A stretch of 49,648 bases of DNA from an uncultured Lentisphaeria bacterium (GTDB lineage: Bacteria > Verrucomicrobiota > Lentisphaeria > Victivallales > Victivallaceae), in contig CASFVA010000069.1 of assembly GCA_949298075.1 (NCBI GenBank), positions 1 to 49,648 of the forward strand. Direction: 5' to 3'. Numbering within the stretch: the first letter of the stretch is position 1; each line of letters starts with the position of its first letter. Positions 8,853-16,947 of this stretch are shown here, in pieces. A program made the translations under genes and the position numbers. The notes below the pieces were generated by a model that saw nothing but the letters and a program-made list of their open reading frames with translations, did not search any database and had not been told where the DNA came from.

Positions 8853-9014
8853 CACCGCAAATGCGGCCAGTCGGAATTTTTTAAGCCTGAAATGATACGG
8901 TTGCGTAGTGTTTGCAAAACCGGTCTCCTCCTCCGGGCAGCTCCGCACCGGTCAGGGGACCGGCCCGGTGCGTAATCCGGCCTTGGAATTTTGTCATTTT
9001 TTCTTTCGAACCGG

Positions 9015-9042
9015 TTGAAATATAAAAAAAAAGAGGTATTTT
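9015..9042 (+). promoter_or_regulatory. Probable promoter of the mraZ operon
   Basis: TTGAAA (9015-9020), 16-base spacer, TATTTT (9037-9042), about 35 bases before the mraZ ATG. Apart from this, the GH20 promoter and the MraZ-type repeats, the 340-base gap 8736-9076 shows nothing. Confidence 0.5.
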
Positions 9043-9076
9043 AGGGATAGAAAGGTATAAAAAGGTTCACTTAGGA
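9043..9076 (+). promoter_or_regulatory. Phased AGG direct repeats, candidate MraZ operator
   Basis: AGG occurs at 9043, 9053, 9063 and 9073, exactly 10 bases apart (units AGGGATAGAA, AGGTATAAAA, AGGTTCACTT, AGGAATGAAA), with a fifth AGG at 9034. MraZ is known to bind G-rich direct repeats with 10-base periodicity in the 5' region of its own operon. The last unit also provides the ribosome-binding site, so binding would block translation as well as transcription. Binding here is inferred. Confidence 0.5.
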
Positions 9077-9580
9077 ATGAAAAACGGCGAAAACAACGCC
9101 TTTCAGGGGCTGTTTCTGAATGAATTCGACCGTCAGTTGGATTCACAATGCCGCATTTCCTTCCCGAGTGAATGGCGCGACAACAGCGGCGGCGGCGATC
9201 TGGTGATGATTCCGGCCCGCGACCGGGCGCTGGTCATGCTGCCGCTGGCCACGTTTCTGGAATTTGTCGGCAAGGCCAAGCAGTTCGCCATTGCCAATCC
9301 GACGCTGCAGCTGGCGTTTGCCTATCTCGGTGCCAACTCGCGGCAGTGCTCCTGCGACAAGCAGGGCCGGATCGCGCTGGACCGCAAAATGCTTGATAAA
9401 ATCGGCGTGGAAAACACCGTTAAACTGATTGGCGCACTGACCCATGTCCGGATCTGCGCTCCCGGAAGCTGGCAGACACCGGACAGCGACGACATGAACC
9501 GCTGCCTGGATGAAATTCAGAAAATCAGCGATGACTCCGGCAATCTCGCCGCTCTGCTCGGCGGCATTATGGGGAAATAG
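9077..9580 (+). CDS. mraZ: MraZ, transcriptional regulator of the dcw cluster
   Basis: 167 residues, first gene of a division/cell-wall cluster. It has the two MraZ/AbrB-like swapped-hairpin repeats: GLFLNEFDRQLDSQCRISFP near the start and ANSRQCSCDKQGRIALDRKM in the second half, each with the family's D-x-Q/K-G-R-I core. The second repeat is cleanly conserved; the first carries QCRISFP in place of the usual KGRxxxP. MraZ proteins form ring-shaped oligomers that bind upstream of their own gene and usually repress the cluster. Slightly longer than the usual 140-155 residues owing to an inserted GGG loop and a C-terminal tail. rsmH follows after 7 bases. Confidence 0.92.
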   Translation: MKNGENNAFQGLFLNEFDRQLDSQCRISFPSEWRDNSGGGDLVMIPARDRALVMLPLATFLEFVGKAKQFAIANPTLQLAFAYLGANSRQCSCDKQGRIALDRKMLDKIGVENTVKLIGALTHVRICAPGSWQTPDSDDMNRCLDEIQKISDDSGNLAALLGGIMGK

Positions 9581-9587
9581 ACGGCAA

Positions 9588-10529
9588 ATGGCGGAATTCG
9601 CCCATATTCCGGTGCTGAAAACCGAAGTGCTGCAGGTGCTGACTTTTCCTGATGACCGGCCGGCCCGGCTGGTGGACGGCACACTGGGCGGCGGCGGTCA
9701 TAGCGCCGCACTGCTGGAACGTTATCCCGGACTGGAGCTGCTGGGCATCGACCGGGACGAAGCGGCGTTGGAAGCGGCAGCGAAACGGCTGGCATTCGCC
9801 CGGGACCGGGTCACGCTGGTACGCGGCAATTACTCGGAACTGGACTCTCTGGCCCGTCGCCGGGGCTGGGATGAGGTGGACGGCGTGCTGCTCGATATCG
9901 GGGTATCTTCGCCGCAGCTGGATCAGACTGATCGGGGTTTTTCGTGGCGGTTCGACGGACCGCTGGATATGCGCATGGATCGGCGCGGCAGCCTTACGGC
10001 GGCCCGGCTTCTGAACCAGGCTTCCGAAGCGCAGCTTGCGGAAATTTTCCGGGAATACGGCGAGCTGAAGTCAGCCCGCAGGCTGGCGGCGGCAATTGCG
10101 GCGCGGCGCAACGAACGGCCGTTTGCCGTGACCGGGGACCTGGTCGTCCTTTGTGACGAGGTGCTGGGACGAAGCCGGCCGGGCAGACTGCCGCTGCCGA
10201 CACTGGTCTTTCAGGCGTTGCGCATTGCCGTCAACGACGAACTGAACGAGCTGGACCGCGGTCTGCGGGCCGCACTGGAACTGCTTGCCCCCGGCGGCGT
10301 ACTGGCGGTAATCAGCTTTCATTCGCTGGAAGACCGGCGGGTCAAGGAATTTATCCGCGCTGAAGGCCGCGGATGCATTTGTCCGCCGGAGCTGCCGGTC
10401 TGCCGCTGCGGACACCGCGCCCGGCTCGAACCGCTGACGCGCAGGGCATTGACCGCCGGAGAAGCGGAACTGAATGTCAACCGGCGGGCGGCCTCCGCCA
10501 AACTGCGGGCGGCCCGGAAGCTGATTTGA
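9588..10529 (+). CDS. rsmH: 16S rRNA (cytosine1402-N4)-methyltransferase
   Basis: 313 residues from ATG 9588; the frame is open further upstream, but MAEFAHIPVLKTEVLQVL is the standard N-terminus of the family. Motifs: GTLGGGGHSAALL (SAM loop), LLDIGVSSPQLDQTDRGFSW, GPLDMRMD and VISFHSLEDRRVKEF. RsmH uses SAM to methylate N4 of C1402 in the decoding centre of 16S rRNA. It is the second gene of the dcw cluster, 7 bases after mraZ and almost certainly co-transcribed. Confidence 0.96.
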   Translation: MAEFAHIPVLKTEVLQVLTFPDDRPARLVDGTLGGGGHSAALLERYPGLELLGIDRDEAALEAAAKRLAFARDRVTLVRGNYSELDSLARRRGWDEVDGVLLDIGVSSPQLDQTDRGFSWRFDGPLDMRMDRRGSLTAARLLNQASEAQLAEIFREYGELKSARRLAAAIAARRNERPFAVTGDLVVLCDEVLGRSRPGRLPLPTLVFQALRIAVNDELNELDRGLRAALELLAPGGVLAVISFHSLEDRRVKEFIRAEGRGCICPPELPVCRCGHRARLEPLTRRALTAGEAELNVNRRAASAKLRAARKLI

Positions 10530-10641
10530 AAACTGAAAATCCGAATCGGAAACGCATTGCAACGCGCTCCGGTCCGAGACAGAATATAAACGACAACCAT
10601 TAATATAAGAGGCGGAATATCTCAGCATGGGAGATAAAAGA

Positions 10642-11079
10642 ATGAATATCCAATCCGGACGACGGGGAGTGCCGGCCCGGGGCGCCCAGCGTCGCACCTC
10701 CGGCGGTCCGTCGCTGGCGCGACGGCTGCCGATCCTGGCGAAAGCGGTGCTGTTTTTCGCGATTGCGGCCGGGTTGTTCAATTCCTACATCTACCTCAAT
10801 CAGCGCATATCCGACTCCGATCGCGCCATCCGGAAAGCCAAACGGGAAATCACCAAGGTCGAAAACGAAATCGCCCAGGCCCGTATCCGCGGCGAGGAGC
10901 TGCGCGCCTGGCCTTACATCAGCAGTCAGATCCGCCGCTTCAACCTGCAGCTGCGTCCGGCCGCCCCCGGCCAGATCCGCCGCATGACGATGATGTCGCC
11001 GCCTCAGGCGGCGCAGGTCCGGATCGACTTCAACTTCACCGCGCCGGGCAACACGCTGGGCAGCCGCCAGGTGCGATAA
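10642..11079 (+). CDS. ftsL: FtsL-like division protein
   Basis: 145 residues from ATG 10642, chosen because GGGAGATAAAAGA gives a well-spaced ribosome site; an ATG at 10627 is also possible. A basic, disordered N-terminus is followed by one membrane span (KAVLFFAIAAGLFNSYIYL) and a short coiled coil (SDSDRAIRKAKREITKVENEIAQA). This topology, and its place between rsmH and ftsI, is that of FtsL, which binds FtsB and FtsQ to activate septal peptidoglycan synthesis. FtsL is poorly conserved, so the name comes from position and topology, not motif identity. Confidence 0.7.
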   Translation: MNIQSGRRGVPARGAQRRTSGGPSLARRLPILAKAVLFFAIAAGLFNSYIYLNQRISDSDRAIRKAKREITKVENEIAQARIRGEELRAWPYISSQIRRFNLQLRPAAPGQIRRMTMMSPPQAAQVRIDFNFTAPGNTLGSRQVR

Positions 11080-11094
11080 CCGAAACCGGCGGCA

Positions 11095-13293
11095 ATGCTG
11101 ACGACCAACGAAGCCATTCGTTTCCGCATGAAGCTTCTGGCGCTGTTCGCCATTCCGGCGGCGGCGCTGCTGTTGTGGCGCTTCTACGTGGTCCAGGTCC
11201 GGAAGCACGACTATTACTTCAGCGAGGCCAAAGCCCGCTATACCGCCACCACCCGGACCAGCGGCAAGCGCGGTGAAATTTTCGACGTGCACGGACACCT
11301 GCTCGTCGGCAATGCTCCCTGCGTTGAAATCACCTGCGCCCCCTGCAACCTCAAAAACGACGTTCAGCGCCGCAAGCTGGCTTTTCTGATGCAGAAATAT
11401 TTCGGCGGCGACGTTGACAATTACTACCGCCGTCTGGCCCCGGAGGTGCCGCGGCGCGACTCCAAAGGGAAGGTCATCACCGGTCCGGACGGCCGTCCGG
11501 TGCTCCGGCCCAACCAGTACATGATGGTCGCCCGCAACGCCCCGCTCGACGTTGCGGCCGCCTTCCGCGAACAGACCCGCAGCAAGTCCAACAACCTCGG
11601 CGCCGCCCTCTATTACAGCGACACCACCATGCGCACCTATCCCAAGGGGCGGCTGCTGGCCAACGTGCTCGGGTACATCAATGTCGTCAACGACTCGGAC
11701 ATTCCCCAGGGCGGACTGGAAAAACAGTTAAACCGTCAGATTACCCCCGGGGAAGGCCAGATCGTTTACGAACGCACCCGGGACGGAGCTCCGCTGCTCT
11801 ATGGCTTCCGGGAATTCCGCGAAAGCCACGACGGCAAAAATGTCTACCTCACCATCAGCGAACCGATTCAGGCCATTCTGGAAGAAGAACTCGACGCCGC
11901 TTACGCCGAATGGCAGCCCGAAACGCTGTATGCCGCCATCGCCGATCCGCGCACCGGCAACATTCTCGCCATGGCCCAGCGTCCCAACTTCGACCCCAAC
12001 GACCGCTCGACTTTCGCCGGAGCCGCCATCGGCACCCGGATCGCCGCCGACGCCTTCGAGCCTGGCTCGATCGCCAAGCCGTTCACCATCGGCAAGGCGC
12101 TGGACTGGAATTTCGTCACGCCGGGTCAGACCATCAGCTGCGACCGCGGCCTGTGGTATTACGCCGGCAAGGCCATGCGCGACAGCCATCCCTACGACGC
12201 CCTGACCGTAGCCGGAATCATCCAGAAGTCCAGCAACATCGGCACCGCGAAAATCGCCCTGATGCTGGGGGATAAACTGGTTTATCAGGCCCTGAACCAA
12301 TTCGGGTTCGGAAGCAAAACCGGACTGCCGCTGGCCGGAGAACATCCGGGACTGCTGCGTTCTCCAGAGCGCTGGGACAAGCTCACCGCCACCCGGGTGG
12401 CCATCGGCTACAGCATGCTGGTTTCACCGCTGCAGCTGCTGCGGGCCTACTGCGCCCTGGCCAACGGCGGCAGGCTGCCGCAGCTGCGGCTGGTCGACCG
12501 CATTGAGGACCCTGAAACCGGAGAAGTGGTTCCCGAGCCCATCCATCAGCCGGTTCAGATGTTCCGCAATCCGGAGGCCCATCGCCAGCTCGTTGAAATG
12601 ATGACACTGGTCACCCAGCCGGGCGGCACCGCAACCCGGGCGGCCATTCCGGGGTACCTGGTGGCGGGGAAAACCGGAACCAGCCGCAAACACATCGCCC
12701 ACCAAGGTTATTCCACCAAGCAGTACTATGCCAGTTTTGTCGGATTCGTACCGGCACAGCGTCCGGAGCTGGTGATGCTGGTCACGTTTGACAGTCCCAG
12801 GAACGCCACCTATGGCGGAGTGGTGGCAGCGCCGGTGTTCCGCAAAACTGCGGAACGGGTGTTGAAATATCTGAACGTGCAGCCCGATCCAGTTTCCGCA
12901 GATGCTGCGCAGGGAGCCGCAACTCCGCAGCCGGCAATGCCAATCCGGCCGGAGGTTTCCGGTCCGGGGGGAAGCTCCACCGGGTCGCAGCCCGACCGGG
13001 ATGTGTCCGCCCCAGCCTCCCGCCGAACGCCGGCGGCCCCGGTTCAACCCCAGCCCGTCCGGAATGTGTCCGCGCCGGCCGAGCACCGGGAGCCGGTCCG
13101 AACCCGGAACTCCAACCGAACGGTTCCGAACCAGGTTCCAGCCGTTTACCGTCCGCCCCGAGCGGCCACGCCACGCCCCGTTTCGGACAACGGCGTATAC
13201 CAGCCGATGGCGCCCATCACCTCGCCACCGCGCTCCGGTACCCGGGAAACCCCGCCGGCCTATCAGCCCATGGTATTCAAACCGTCCCGCTGA
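11095..13293 (+). CDS. ftsI: Septal peptidoglycan transpeptidase (class B PBP, FtsI)
   Basis: 732 residues, long for FtsI (usually 550-650). N-terminal membrane anchor about 9-25, the class B PBP dimerisation/linker domain (TSGKRGEIFDVHGHLL), then the transpeptidase with S325-I-A-K (nucleophile), S379-S-N and K526-T-G. It cross-links septal peptidoglycan in the periplasm. After about residue 590 there is an extra 140-residue tail rich in Pro, Ala and Arg, probably disordered and able to contact the wall or other division proteins. It follows ftsL by 15 bases. murE, murF and mraY, which normally come next, are absent; the 3' end overlaps the convergent coaB stop by 17 bases. Confidence 0.94.
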   Translation: MLTTNEAIRFRMKLLALFAIPAAALLLWRFYVVQVRKHDYYFSEAKARYTATTRTSGKRGEIFDVHGHLLVGNAPCVEITCAPCNLKNDVQRRKLAFLMQKYFGGDVDNYYRRLAPEVPRRDSKGKVITGPDGRPVLRPNQYMMVARNAPLDVAAAFREQTRSKSNNLGAALYYSDTTMRTYPKGRLLANVLGYINVVNDSDIPQGGLEKQLNRQITPGEGQIVYERTRDGAPLLYGFREFRESHDGKNVYLTISEPIQAILEEELDAAYAEWQPETLYAAIADPRTGNILAMAQRPNFDPNDRSTFAGAAIGTRIAADAFEPGSIAKPFTIGKALDWNFVTPGQTISCDRGLWYYAGKAMRDSHPYDALTVAGIIQKSSNIGTAKIALMLGDKLVYQALNQFGFGSKTGLPLAGEHPGLLRSPERWDKLTATRVAIGYSMLVSPLQLLRAYCALANGGRLPQLRLVDRIEDPETGEVVPEPIHQPVQMFRNPEAHRQLVEMMTLVTQPGGTATRAAIPGYLVAGKTGTSRKHIAHQGYSTKQYYASFVGFVPAQRPELVMLVTFDSPRNATYGGVVAAPVFRKTAERVLKYLNVQPDPVSADAAQGAATPQPAMPIRPEVSGPGGSSTGSQPDRDVSAPASRRTPAAPVQPQPVRNVSAPAEHREPVRTRNSNRTVPNQVPAVYRPPRAATPRPVSDNGVYQPMAPITSPPRSGTRETPPAYQPMVFKPSR

Positions 13294-13930
13294 AATCAGA
13301 GCCGGAAGACGTTGCCGCAACCGCTGCGAGCAGCTGCCGGGCAATAACCGTTTTGGGAGCCGGTCCCAGTTCCAGCCGGGAGCCGTCGCGGCCGATCAGA
13401 ATCACCCGGTTGTCGTCGGAACCGAAGCCGTCGGCCACCAGGTTGGCGACAATGAAATCAAGATTTTTCCGTTCCAGTTTGCCGGCGGCGTTGGCCAGCA
13501 GATTCTCGGTTTCAGCGGCAAAACCGACCAGGCACTGTCCGGCGGGTTTGGCCCGGCCCAGCGCGGCCAGAATATCCTCGGTGCGCTCCAGCCGCAACAG
13601 GAGTTCGCCGGGCTGTTTTTTCAGCTTGCGGTCCGCCGTCTCCGCCGGACGGTAATCCGCCACCGCCGCCGCCATGATTACCAGTTCGCAGGCGGCGGCC
13701 CGTGCCTTGACGGCCGCCGCCATCTCCGCCGCCGATTCCACCGGCACCAGTTCGGCCAGACCAGCCGGCGGAGCCAGATTCACCGGCCCGGAAACCAGCA
13801 CCGTTTCGTGTCCGGCCGCAACTGCGGCCGCGGCCAGGGCATACCCCATTTTACCGCTGGAGCGATTGGAAATAAAACGCACCGGGTCGATCCGCTCCCG
13901 GGTCGGCCCGGCGCTCACCAGTACGCGCAT
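13277..13930 (-). CDS. coaB: Phosphopantothenate-cysteine ligase (stand-alone CoaB)
   Basis: 217 residues matching only the CoaB half of the usual CoaBC fusion. It begins at the domain start (MRVLVSAGPTRERIDPVRFISN) and has the NRSSGKMGYALA loop, AAAVADYRP, RKLKK and GFAAET motifs. CoaB couples 4'-phosphopantothenate to cysteine using CTP in most bacteria. No CoaC domain precedes it: upstream is a BI-1 membrane protein ending 28 bases before. The decarboxylase should therefore be encoded elsewhere. The stop lies inside the 3' end of the convergent ftsI, so the two transcripts overlap. Confidence 0.9.
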   Translation of the reverse strand: MRVLVSAGPTRERIDPVRFISNRSSGKMGYALAAAAVAAGHETVLVSGPVNLAPPAGLAELVPVESAAEMAAAVKARAAACELVIMAAAVADYRPAETADRKLKKQPGELLLRLERTEDILAALGRAKPAGQCLVGFAAETENLLANAAGKLERKNLDFIVANLVADGFGSDDNRVILIGRDGSRLELGPAPKTVIARQLLAAVAATSSGSDFSGTV

Positions 13931-13958
13931 GCTTCAGAAAATTCCGAAAACTGTCCGC

Positions 13959-14678
13959 TCAACGCCGGTTGCCGAAGAGCCGCAGCAGCATCAGGAACAA
14001 ATTGATGAAGTCGAGATAGAGGGTCAGTGCGCCGAGAATCGCAAATTTGCGTCCGGCCTCGGCTTCAATTTCACCATCCTCGACCGCAATGGCCATCTGC
14101 TTGATTTTCTGGACATCGTAGGCGGTCAGACCGACAAAGATCAACACTCCGAGAATGCTGATGACCAGACTCACCGTGCTGTTGAACCAGAACATATTCA
14201 CGACCGAGGCAATAATCACGCCGATCAAACCCATGAAACACAATCCTCCCAGTCCGGAAAGATCGCGCCGGGTGATCCAGCCGATCAAACCCATGGCTCC
14301 GAATGTGCCGCTGGTGGCAAAAAATGTCGCGGCGATCGATTGCGGCTCATACGCGAGAAAGATCCACGACAGCGTGGCGCCGTTGAGCACCGCGAAAAAG
14401 AGGAAGCCGGCCGTAGCCGCCGCCGCTGAAATCCGGTTGATGGCCGCGGAAAGCCCGATGACCACCACAAATTCCAGAATCACAAACAGCAGAAACATCT
14501 GCTGAGTCCGCACCAGCATGTCCCGATTGGAGGCCACCAGGGCGGCCACCACTCCGGTGACCGCCAGTCCGACGGTCATCCAGCCGAACACCCGGTTGAT
14601 GAAACCGGCCTGAACCGATGCGGCGGGCCTCCCCGCCTCAAACGCCGCCGGCGCCCGATCATAATCATTGTATCCCAT
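13959..14678 (-). CDS. Bax inhibitor-1/YccA family membrane protein
   Basis: 239 residues with about seven hydrophobic spans and the family's C-terminal signature VGLTAYDVQKIKQM followed by AILGALTLYLDFINLFLMLLRLFG. BI-1 family proteins (bacterial YccA, YetJ, YbhL) are inner-membrane proteins linked to Ca2+ or H+ leak and, for YccA, to modulation of the FtsH protease. AGGGAGGAC is well placed before the start, and TTGATT-16-TATATT gives a promoter in the upstream gap. coaB follows after 28 bases and may be co-transcribed. The exact role is unknown. Confidence 0.9.
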   Translation of the reverse strand: MGYNDYDRAPAAFEAGRPAASVQAGFINRVFGWMTVGLAVTGVVAALVASNRDMLVRTQQMFLLFVILEFVVVIGLSAAINRISAAAATAGFLFFAVLNGATLSWIFLAYEPQSIAATFFATSGTFGAMGLIGWITRRDLSGLGGLCFMGLIGVIIASVVNMFWFNSTVSLVISILGVLIFVGLTAYDVQKIKQMAIAVEDGEIEAEAGRKFAILGALTLYLDFINLFLMLLRLFGNRR

Positions 14679-14726
14679 ACGACAGTCCTCCCTTTTTAAT
14701 GCCCCGAAGGGCCTTGCTGTTATATT

Positions 14727-14754
14727 AATATAGACGTTTTTCCGATCAAATCAA
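14727..14754 (-). promoter_or_regulatory. Probable promoter of the BI-1 family gene
   Basis: On the minus strand TTGATT (14749-14754), 16-base spacer, TATATT (14727-14732); it overlaps the 3' end of the upstream guanylyltransferase gene. Confidence 0.5.
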
Positions 14755-15837
14755 CTTTTTCCGTTCCGGGTCTCCGGCAAGCCGGCTCAGCAGATTTTTG
14801 ATCTCGCCGGTACGCTCCGCCGGGCAGATCAGAGTGGCGTCCGGCGTGTGAACCATCACCAGGTTGTTCACGCCGATGGCGCACAGAGTGTGTCCGGGCT
14901 GCGGATTGAACACCACGCAGTCACCACATTCAAGCAGCTCACAGGAGCCGACCAGAACGTTCCCGTTGGAGTCGGCCGGAAAATGTCCGCGCAGACTGGT
15001 CCAGTTGCCGACGTCGTCCCAGTCAAATCCGGCCCGCAGCACCACAATGTCGGAACCGTGCTCCAGCACCGCATAATCAATCGAAATCCGGGGACATGCC
15101 GGAAAATTCCGCTCCAGAAAATCCTCCCATCCCGGAGTCGCCCAATGCCGCTCGGCCGCCGCCGCAAACCGCGCCAGCGCCGGAGCATGGCGCTCCAGCT
15201 CGGCCATAATGGTGTCCACCCGCCAGAAAAACATGCCGCAATTCCACAGAAAACCGCCGGCGGCCACAAATGCCGCTGCGGCAGCGGCATCCGGTTTCTC
15301 TCTGAAACGGCGCACCTGAAAAGTCCGGTTCCCGGCATCCAGCGCCGCGCCGCACTCGATGTAACCGTAAGCCGTACTGGGAAACTCCGGCTCGACCCCG
15401 ATCGTCACCATCCGGCCGGGACGTTCCGCGGCCAGCCGGCAGCCCGTCCGGACATCCCCCGCAAACGCCTCATCGTCACGGATCAGCGGATCCGCCGGGA
15501 CCACCAGCATCACCGCACCGCGCCCCGCCCGGGATCCCACAATTCCCGCCGCCAGCGCCACGCAGGGGGCCGTGTCGCGCCCTTCCGGCTCACCGACCAC
15601 ATTTTCCGGCGGCAGTTCCGGAAACAACGCCCGGACCGGAGCCACATAATTCCGGTTGGTTATCACCAGAATGCGCTCGGGAGACACCAGCGGACGCAGC
15701 CGGGCCAACGCCGCTTCGAGCAGCGTGGAGGTTCCGAAAATTTTCAACAACTGTTTGGGACGGGTTCCGCGGCTGGCCGGCCAGAAACGTTCGCCCCGGC
15801 CTCCCGCCATCACCACGGCAAAGAATTCATTCATCAC
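14746..15837 (-). CDS. manC: Mannose-1-phosphate guanylyltransferase
   Basis: 363 residues. Nucleotidyltransferase fold with the pyrophosphorylase loop VVMAGGRGERFWPASRGTRPKQLL, EPEGRDTAPCVALAA, VVPADPLI (metal-binding Asp) and FREKPD. It makes GDP-mannose from mannose-1-phosphate and GTP for polysaccharide and O-antigen synthesis. It lacks the C-terminal phosphomannose isomerase domain of bifunctional enzymes, so it is the short, single-function type. Two adjacent ATGs (15837, 15834) are possible starts. Its promoter is TTGACT-17-TAAATT at 15919-15947. Confidence 0.92.
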   Translation of the reverse strand: MMNEFFAVVMAGGRGERFWPASRGTRPKQLLKIFGTSTLLEAALARLRPLVSPERILVITNRNYVAPVRALFPELPPENVVGEPEGRDTAPCVALAAGIVGSRAGRGAVMLVVPADPLIRDDEAFAGDVRTGCRLAAERPGRMVTIGVEPEFPSTAYGYIECGAALDAGNRTFQVRRFREKPDAAAAAAFVAAGGFLWNCGMFFWRVDTIMAELERHAPALARFAAAAERHWATPGWEDFLERNFPACPRISIDYAVLEHGSDIVVLRAGFDWDDVGNWTSLRGHFPADSNGNVLVGSCELLECGDCVVFNPQPGHTLCAIGVNNLVMVHTPDATLICPAERTGEIKNLLSRLAGDPERKKLI

Positions 15838-15918
15838 ACAATACCTGTTTAATTTACCACGTTATCCGAACCGGAACTGCGGCGGCCCGACCGGAATTAC
15901 GCAGTTCAAACCGGGGTT

Positions 15919-15947
15919 AATTTATCCTGTTTGGCGGACCAAGTCAA
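15919..15947 (-). promoter_or_regulatory. Probable promoter of manC
   Basis: On the minus strand TTGACT (15942-15947), 17-base spacer, TAAATT (15919-15924); leader about 75 bases. Confidence 0.5.
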
Positions 15948-15966
15948 ATCAATGTCCGCTTTTTTG

Positions 15967-15995
15967 TGGAAAAAACTCCACCGGAATGGTATATT
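15967..15995 (+). promoter_or_regulatory. Probable promoter of tyrA
   Basis: TGGAAA (15967-15972), 17-base spacer, TATATT (15990-15995) preceded by TGG (extended -10 type). Divergent from the manC promoter 20 bases away. Confidence 0.45.
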
Positions 15996-16065
15996 ATTAA
16001 AACGACAACATCGCGGGATTCCGCCGCAAGAAGCGGAAAACCGCTTGCAACCCCTGAACCGCGTT

Positions 16066-16947
16066 ATGAAAAAACTGACCATCATCGGCCTTGGTCTGCT
16101 CGGAACTTCACTGGCCATGGCACTGAAACAACACGGGGGCTACCGGATCACAGGCTGGACCCGCCGCGCCGACGTGCGCCGCCGTCTCGCCGCCGCCGGA
16201 CAGATTGATGTCGCAGCGGACTCCTTCGAGGAGGCCATAGCCGCCGCCGATCTCACCGTGCTGGCCCTGCCGATTCCCCAGATCATTGATTACCTTGCGG
16301 CCGGCGCCAGTGTATGGCGTCCGGGGACGGTGGTCACCGATCTCGGCAGCGTCAAAGGCGTCATCATGGCCGCCGCGGCCCGCGACCTGACTCCCCGGAA
16401 TGTGATATTCATTGGTTCGCATCCGATGGCCGGCACGGAAAAAAGCGGTGCGGACGCCGCGTTCCCGACCCTTTTCGCCAACGCCGACGTGTTCGTCACG
16501 CCTCCGGAATCCGCCCTTCCCGGCCTTCCCGCCGCCCTGACCGGAATCGATGAACTCTGGCGGGACGTCGGAGCGCATCCTCACCGGATCGCCGCTGCCG
16601 CCCACGACAACCTGGTCGCCCATACCAGTCACGTTCTGCATGTGGTGGCCTCGGCACTGGCCACCGCCATTCTGGATGCGCCCGATCCGGAAACCCGGCT
16701 CAACCGGTTCCGCGGCTGCGCCACCGGCTTCAGAGACACCAGCCGGATCGCGTCGAGCAACCCGGTCATGTGGAGGGAGATCATCGAACACAACCAGGCG
16801 GCCGTGCTGTCGGCGCTGCGCTCCTTCGAGACGCGCTGTTCACGGCTGAGCCGCCTGATCGAACAAGGCGACTTCGCCGCCTTTCAAACTGAATTCGCCC
16901 GCGGCAAGGAACTGCGGGACGAATGGCTGCAATACAAGGTATTCTGA
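16066..16947 (+). CDS. tyrA: Prephenate dehydrogenase
   Basis: 293 residues from ATG 16066, where the Rossmann motif begins (KKLTIIGLGLLGTSLAMAL); the frame is open upstream but adds nothing conserved. GSHPMAGTEKSG is the substrate/catalytic region typical of TyrA, and the C-terminal part (GCATGFRDTSRIASSNPVMW) is the all-helical dimerisation domain, also strongly conserved. It oxidatively decarboxylates prephenate to 4-hydroxyphenylpyruvate for tyrosine synthesis. No clear ribosome-binding site precedes the start. There is no chorismate mutase or ACT domain. Its stop codon overlaps the ATG of the next gene. Confidence 0.93.
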   Translation: MKKLTIIGLGLLGTSLAMALKQHGGYRITGWTRRADVRRRLAAAGQIDVAADSFEEAIAAADLTVLALPIPQIIDYLAAGASVWRPGTVVTDLGSVKGVIMAAAARDLTPRNVIFIGSHPMAGTEKSGADAAFPTLFANADVFVTPPESALPGLPAALTGIDELWRDVGAHPHRIAAAAHDNLVAHTSHVLHVVASALATAILDAPDPETRLNRFRGCATGFRDTSRIASSNPVMWREIIEHNQAAVLSALRSFETRCSRLSRLIEQGDFAAFQTEFARGKELRDEWLQYKVF

